Below are positions 23,829 through 25,917 of a stretch of 25,917 nucleotides of DNA, in pieces; position 1 is the first letter of the stretch; the number at the start of each line of letters is the position of its first letter. The stretch spans positions 1 through 25,917 of the forward strand of contig JBAXYJ010000009.1 in NCBI GenBank assembly GCA_041670885.1, given 5' to 3'. This DNA is from JAJBWD01 sp041670885 (GTDB lineage Bacteria; Bacillota; Clostridia; Clostridiales; Clostridiaceae). The translations under genes and the position numbers were made by a program. Below the pieces are notes generated by a model, which was given only the letters and a program-made list of their open reading frames with translations, made no database searches and was not told where the DNA came from.

Positions 23829-23876
23829 AAACTAATACCATTTTTTAATTACGTTCCCATAAATTAGTTTATTATA
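23829..23876 (-). promoter_or_regulatory. Promoter region with operator-like inverted repeat for the GH13 gene
   Basis: On the minus strand TATAAT (23871-23876) lies about 95 bp upstream of the ATG. Just downstream, AAACTAAT (23829-23836) and ATTAGTTT (23863-23870) are perfect 8-bp arms flanking 26 bp. A repressor or attenuating structure there would fit sugar control. A -35 is not clear. Confidence 0.35.
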
Positions 23877-23922
23877 CTGATATAAAATTTACAAGCATTG
23901 CCGAGTAATTAAACCTGTAAAA

Positions 23923-24017
23923 GAGACTGCATAATTCATAAATATATTCCATCTTGAAAAAACGGTGAAGATTCGTTATTTTCAAGATGGACCAGCTAAA
24001 GGTAATTATGCAGTCTC
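23923..24017 (-). repeat. Palindromic element family, copy C (full, other orientation)
   Basis: Perfect terminal repeats GAGACTGCATAATT (23923-23936) and AATTATGCAGTCTC (24004-24017) bound 95 bp. The inner stem is TCCATCTTGAAAA / TTTTCAAGATGGA, different from copies A and B. The loop (minus strand TAACGAATCTTCACCG) and the ACCTTTAGCTG segment are shared. Confidence 0.75.
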
Positions 24018-24020
24018 CAT

Positions 24021-24055
24021 AAAAAAGCTAAGTCATCTGAAATAACTTAGCTTTT
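24021..24055 (-). terminator. Terminator of the YidC-paralogue operon
   Basis: Minus strand AAAAGCTAAGT (24045-24055) and ACTTAGCTTTT (24023-24033) form a stem of 11 bp with an 11-nt loop, ending in TTTTTT. It lies about 30 nt beyond the stop codon. Confidence 0.8.
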
Positions 24056-24082
24056 AATGTTAATTTAAATTATTTAATAAAT

Positions 24083-24104
24083 GAATTAATTAAGAACTGT
24101 CCCT
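24083..24104. repeat. Short dispersed motif, copy 2 (TTAAGAACTGTCCCT)
   Basis: Matches 12039-12060 with three differences in 22 bases. Here it overlaps the end of the YidC-paralogue gene and encodes its last residues (GTVLN) and stop codon. Confidence 0.5.
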
Positions 24105-24727
24105 TTTCTATATATTCTAAAAGCAAACTCTTCAAAAAAGCTGAAGATACTTGTAGTTATTAAATATATGCCCACTGCAATAGGAGCTGCTTTAGCAATA
24201 AATAAGCTAAAGAACGCCATTATTATAATGCTGCTCCTGCTTACTGCTGTTTCACCTTCAATTTTTAGGAAAGAAACATATGGAAGCAGGCTTGGGGTTA
24301 AAGATACAAGCATATATATCAGCGGAACGATATAATAACTATCAGAAACCTTAATGCTGGCCACCCAGGGTATAAGGAATGTTCCCACATCCACAGGTAT
24401 TTTACTGATAACACTCCATAAAGTCATGAGTACAGGCAGCTGAAGTAAGGTTATGAGGCACCCCAGCATACTTTTTGCACTTTCAGCAGATTGTTTTTTT
24501 ACCTCTTCATCTATTTTTTCTTTATTGTTTTTATACTTTTCTTTAAATTTCTGCATCTTTAAAGCTAGCTCCTGCTGATGCTGCATGGACCTTTTTTGTT
24601 TAAAGGACATTGGTAAAAGCACTATTCTTACGCCTATTGTCAATAATACTATCGCTAATCCAAAGTCTCCGGTAAAATTAAAAATTGAGTATAATAAATT
24701 GCTTAAAAAATTAAAAATGATGTTCAT
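24086..24727 (-). CDS. YidC/Oxa1-family membrane insertase, second copy
   Basis: The protein has 213 residues; AAAGGGAG precedes ATG 24727. It has about five membrane helices. The first conserved helix (FGLAIVLLTIGVRIVLLPM) carries the catalytic-groove Arg at position 34. A charged cytoplasmic hairpin (KQKRSMQHQQELALKMQKF...) and the 'QLPVLMTLWSVI' helix follow, all diagnostic of YidC/Oxa1. There is no lipoprotein signal as in SpoIIIJ and no large external domain. The neighbours are not rnpA/rpmH/jag, so this is an accessory paralogue rather than the housekeeping YidC. It is coupled to a small membrane protein 23 bp upstream, perhaps a partner or client. The last codons coincide with the repeated motif TTAAGAACTGTCCCT. 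Confidence 0.9.
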   Translation of the reverse strand: MNIIFNFLSNLLYSIFNFTGDFGLAIVLLTIGVRIVLLPMSFKQKRSMQHQQELALKMQKFKEKYKNNKEKIDEEVKKQSAESAKSMLGCLITLLQLPVLMTLWSVISKIPVDVGTFLIPWVASIKVSDSYYIVPLIYMLVSLTPSLLPYVSFLKIEGETAVSRSSIIIMAFFSLFIAKAAPIAVGIYLITTSIFSFFEEFAFRIYRKGTVLN

Positions 24728-24750
24728 GTTTTTCTCCCTTTCAAATAATT

Positions 24751-24999
24751 TTAGCTAAACATCATTTCCATTTTAAAGCGTTCTAAATATCTCCATATAC
24801 CATATTTTTCATAAATAATATAATCTTGCAGAAGCAGTTTTTTTACAAATTCAAGCCATTGAATTAAAATATTTGCTGTAATATTTTTTTCAGTTTTATA
24901 CTTAAGATTTTTATAGGAGTGTACTGCATATGAGAATATGCCGGTAAAACATATTACTAAAAACATTAACTGAATTAAATTTATTAAGTTATAATTCAT
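24751..24999 (-). CDS. Small membrane protein upstream of the YidC paralogue
   Basis: The protein has 82 residues from ATG 24999, which has AGGAGGG 6 nt upstream (an ATG at 25005 abuts that site). One N-terminal helix (NLINLIQLMFLVICFTGIFSY) is followed by a basic, amphipathic cytoplasmic-looking tail (SYKNLKYKTEKN..., EFVKKLLLQDYIIYEKYGIW). No family recognised. Same operon as the YidC paralogue, 23 bp apart. A single-helix protein co-transcribed with an insertase could be its substrate or a modulator; this is inference. Confidence 0.65.
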   Translation of the reverse strand: MNYNLINLIQLMFLVICFTGIFSYAVHSYKNLKYKTEKNITANILIQWLEFVKKLLLQDYIIYEKYGIWRYLERFKMEMMFS

Positions 25000-25224
25000 C
25001 TGCATCCCTCCTAACCTGCTTACATAATTTCAGATTAATTTGATTATACCATTGTTTTCCATACATTTATATACTTTTAAGGATACCAGCCTAATAAATA
25101 TTTCAAAGTTTTTTTTAGCCAGGAACATGTTAAGATTAATATTTCCAAATACTTTTATCAAAAATGTAATTGTATAAAATGCTTTCTGCTGAAGAAAATA
25201 ATATAGAAAGGAGGGGATAACTCC

Positions 25225-25377
25225 ATGACTAATAAATTAACTGTAACTAATAAGAAAATGACTGCATTAGGGCTCAAAAAAACTGAAAGAGGAGATTATG
25301 ACTATATTGATCCTTCAGATAAAAACAAATCACTATATAAACCGATTAAAAAAGATCCTAAAAGCAATGATAGATAA
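25225..25377 (+). CDS. 50-residue small polar protein
   Basis: AAAGGAGGGG precedes ATG 25225. The frame has 50 codons and ends just before a hairpin terminator. The protein is polar and Lys/Asp-rich (MTNKLTVTNKKMTALGLKK..., then a DYDYIDPSDKNKS segment). There is no signal peptide, Cys or membrane helix, and no family is recognised. The clean ribosome site and terminator make it a likely real gene. Between it and the membrane protein at 24999, bases 25000-25224 form a divergent promoter region with no other gene. Confidence 0.65.
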   Translation: MTNKLTVTNKKMTALGLKKTERGDYDYIDPSDKNKSLYKPIKKDPKSNDR

Positions 25378-25390
25378 ATACTGAAGAGTA

Positions 25391-25422
25391 AAACCCTATG
25401 ATTTTTAAAAAGCATAGGGTTT
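25391..25422 (+). terminator. Terminator after the 50-residue gene
   Basis: AAACCCTATG (25391-25400) and CATAGGGTTT (25413-25422) form a perfect 10-bp stem with a 12-nt loop, 13 nt past the stop codon. The T-tract is weak on this strand. Confidence 0.6.
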
Positions 25423-25600
25423 CAATCTAACCTTTCAAGACCTTATATTGATACTCCTTCTTCATCTTTTACACCGATGCTGAAACCTGTAAATAAAGTA
25501 CCCCATATTTTAAGGAAATATATTTTATTCCAAATAATGTTTTTTCTGTGTAGTATTATAAAATTTTTAATATATCTGCCATACGCTTCCAAAATAATAT

Positions 25601-25636
25601 TTGACTTTTTACTGTGTCTATTATATAATTACAGTA
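25601..25636 (+). promoter_or_regulatory. GntR-gene promoter with overlapping operator
   Basis: TTGACT (25601-25606), a 17-bp spacer and TATAAT (25624-25629) make a near-consensus promoter. TACTGT (25610-25615) and ACAGTA (25631-25636) are inverted arms placed across the spacer and the -10, as expected for autorepression by a YtrA-type regulator. The rest of 25423-25600 shows nothing I can name. Confidence 0.65.
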
Positions 25637-25653
25637 GATAAGGAGGTGAGACC

Positions 25654-25917
25654 TTGAACATTTTAATATCAACCCTTTCTCAAACTCCAATATATGAGCA
25701 GATACAAAATCAAATAAAAGATTTAGTTCTCAGCGGAAAGCTGAAACCGGAAGAGCAGCTGCCTTCTATAAGACTTATGGCAAAGGATTTAAAGGTTGGA
25801 ATAATAACAGTAAAAAGAGCCTATCAGGAGCTGGAGAATGAAGGAATAATAGTAAACGTGCAGGGTAAAGGCTGCTTTGTGGCAGATATCGATGAAAAAA
25901 AGATAAAAGAAGTCCAT
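25654..25917 (+). CDS. GntR-family regulator, YtrA type (partial, cut by window end)
   Basis: Eighty-eight codons are visible from TTG 25654, with AGGAGGTG 5 nt before it. The GntR winged-helix domain is complete: PIYEQIQNQIKDLVLSGKL, then PEEQLPSIRLMAKDL, the recognition helix region (GIITVKRAYQELENEG) and the wing (GKGCFV). The start of a basic linker follows (DEKKIKEV). YtrA-type members are short, about 120-130 residues, and usually repress an ABC-transporter operon directly downstream, which here would lie outside the window. The inverted repeat over its promoter suggests autoregulation. Confidence 0.88.
   Translation, partial: MNILISTLSQTPIYEQIQNQIKDLVLSGKLKPEEQLPSIRLMAKDLKVGIITVKRAYQELENEGIIVNVQGKGCFVADIDEKKIKEVH

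Overview
The window looks like chromosome of a low-GC, spore-forming Clostridium-type Firmicute. The right-hand part (about 11.5-25.9 kb) is AT-rich. Its genes have strong AGGAGG-type ribosome sites, TTG starts are used, and the gene set fits clostridia: D-serine ammonia-lyase, CitG/CitX, an ECF S component, a second YidC, a coat-like Tyr/Lys/Pro protein and a YtrA-type GntR regulator. The left-hand part (about 0.5-11.3 kb) is visibly richer in GC and reads as an acquired accessory block. For example, 37 of 60 bases are G/C at 1261-1320 against 16 of 60 at 13621-13680.

Left block. A truncated TetR gene with an intact-looking operator comes first. Then follow a very large surface-protein ORF (843-5969), a NarL-type two-component pair (7TM histidine kinase 6246-7967, response regulator 7958-8638), and a second large surface protein (8810-11185). 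Both surface proteins have a signal peptide, repetitive beta-solenoid-like modules, a Ser/Thr linker and an NPDTG-hydrophobic-basic sorting signal. Each is preceded by the same promoter: a TGTAC-N4-GTACA palindrome abutting a TTGCG(A/G) -35 box, a 17-bp spacer and TATAAT. The simplest reading is a surface regulon controlled by the response regulator encoded between the two genes. The first ORF does not stop at its sorting signal. It runs in frame into a lipoprotein signal peptide and two tandem LivJ-type solute-binding domains, with a ribosome site and ATG at that junction.

Junction (11.2-11.93 kb). Fragments of an Xre-type regulator and of an unidentified minus-strand gene lie between the block and a tRNA-Leu(CAG) gene. 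The 3' end of the tRNA points toward the block, a geometry typical of tRNA-targeted islands, although no second att copy is visible in the window.

Right part. In order: TTG-start methyltransferase (-), MFS permease that seems to lack a normal start codon (+), coat-like protein (+), ECF S component (-), dsdA (+), a 27-residue Lys-rich protein (-), a double P-loop ATPase (-), citG-citX (-), an unidentified 412-residue protein (-), a 73-residue protein (+), GH13 alpha-glucosidase (-), a small membrane protein with a YidC paralogue (-), a 50-residue protein (+), and a GntR regulator cut by the window end (+). Scattered between these genes is a family of about 95-102 bp palindromic elements: three full copies and two internally deleted ones. 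They have terminal inverted repeats, a conserved loop and stems that change in a compensated way. A second short motif (TTAAGAACYGTCCCY) recurs at two gene 3' ends.
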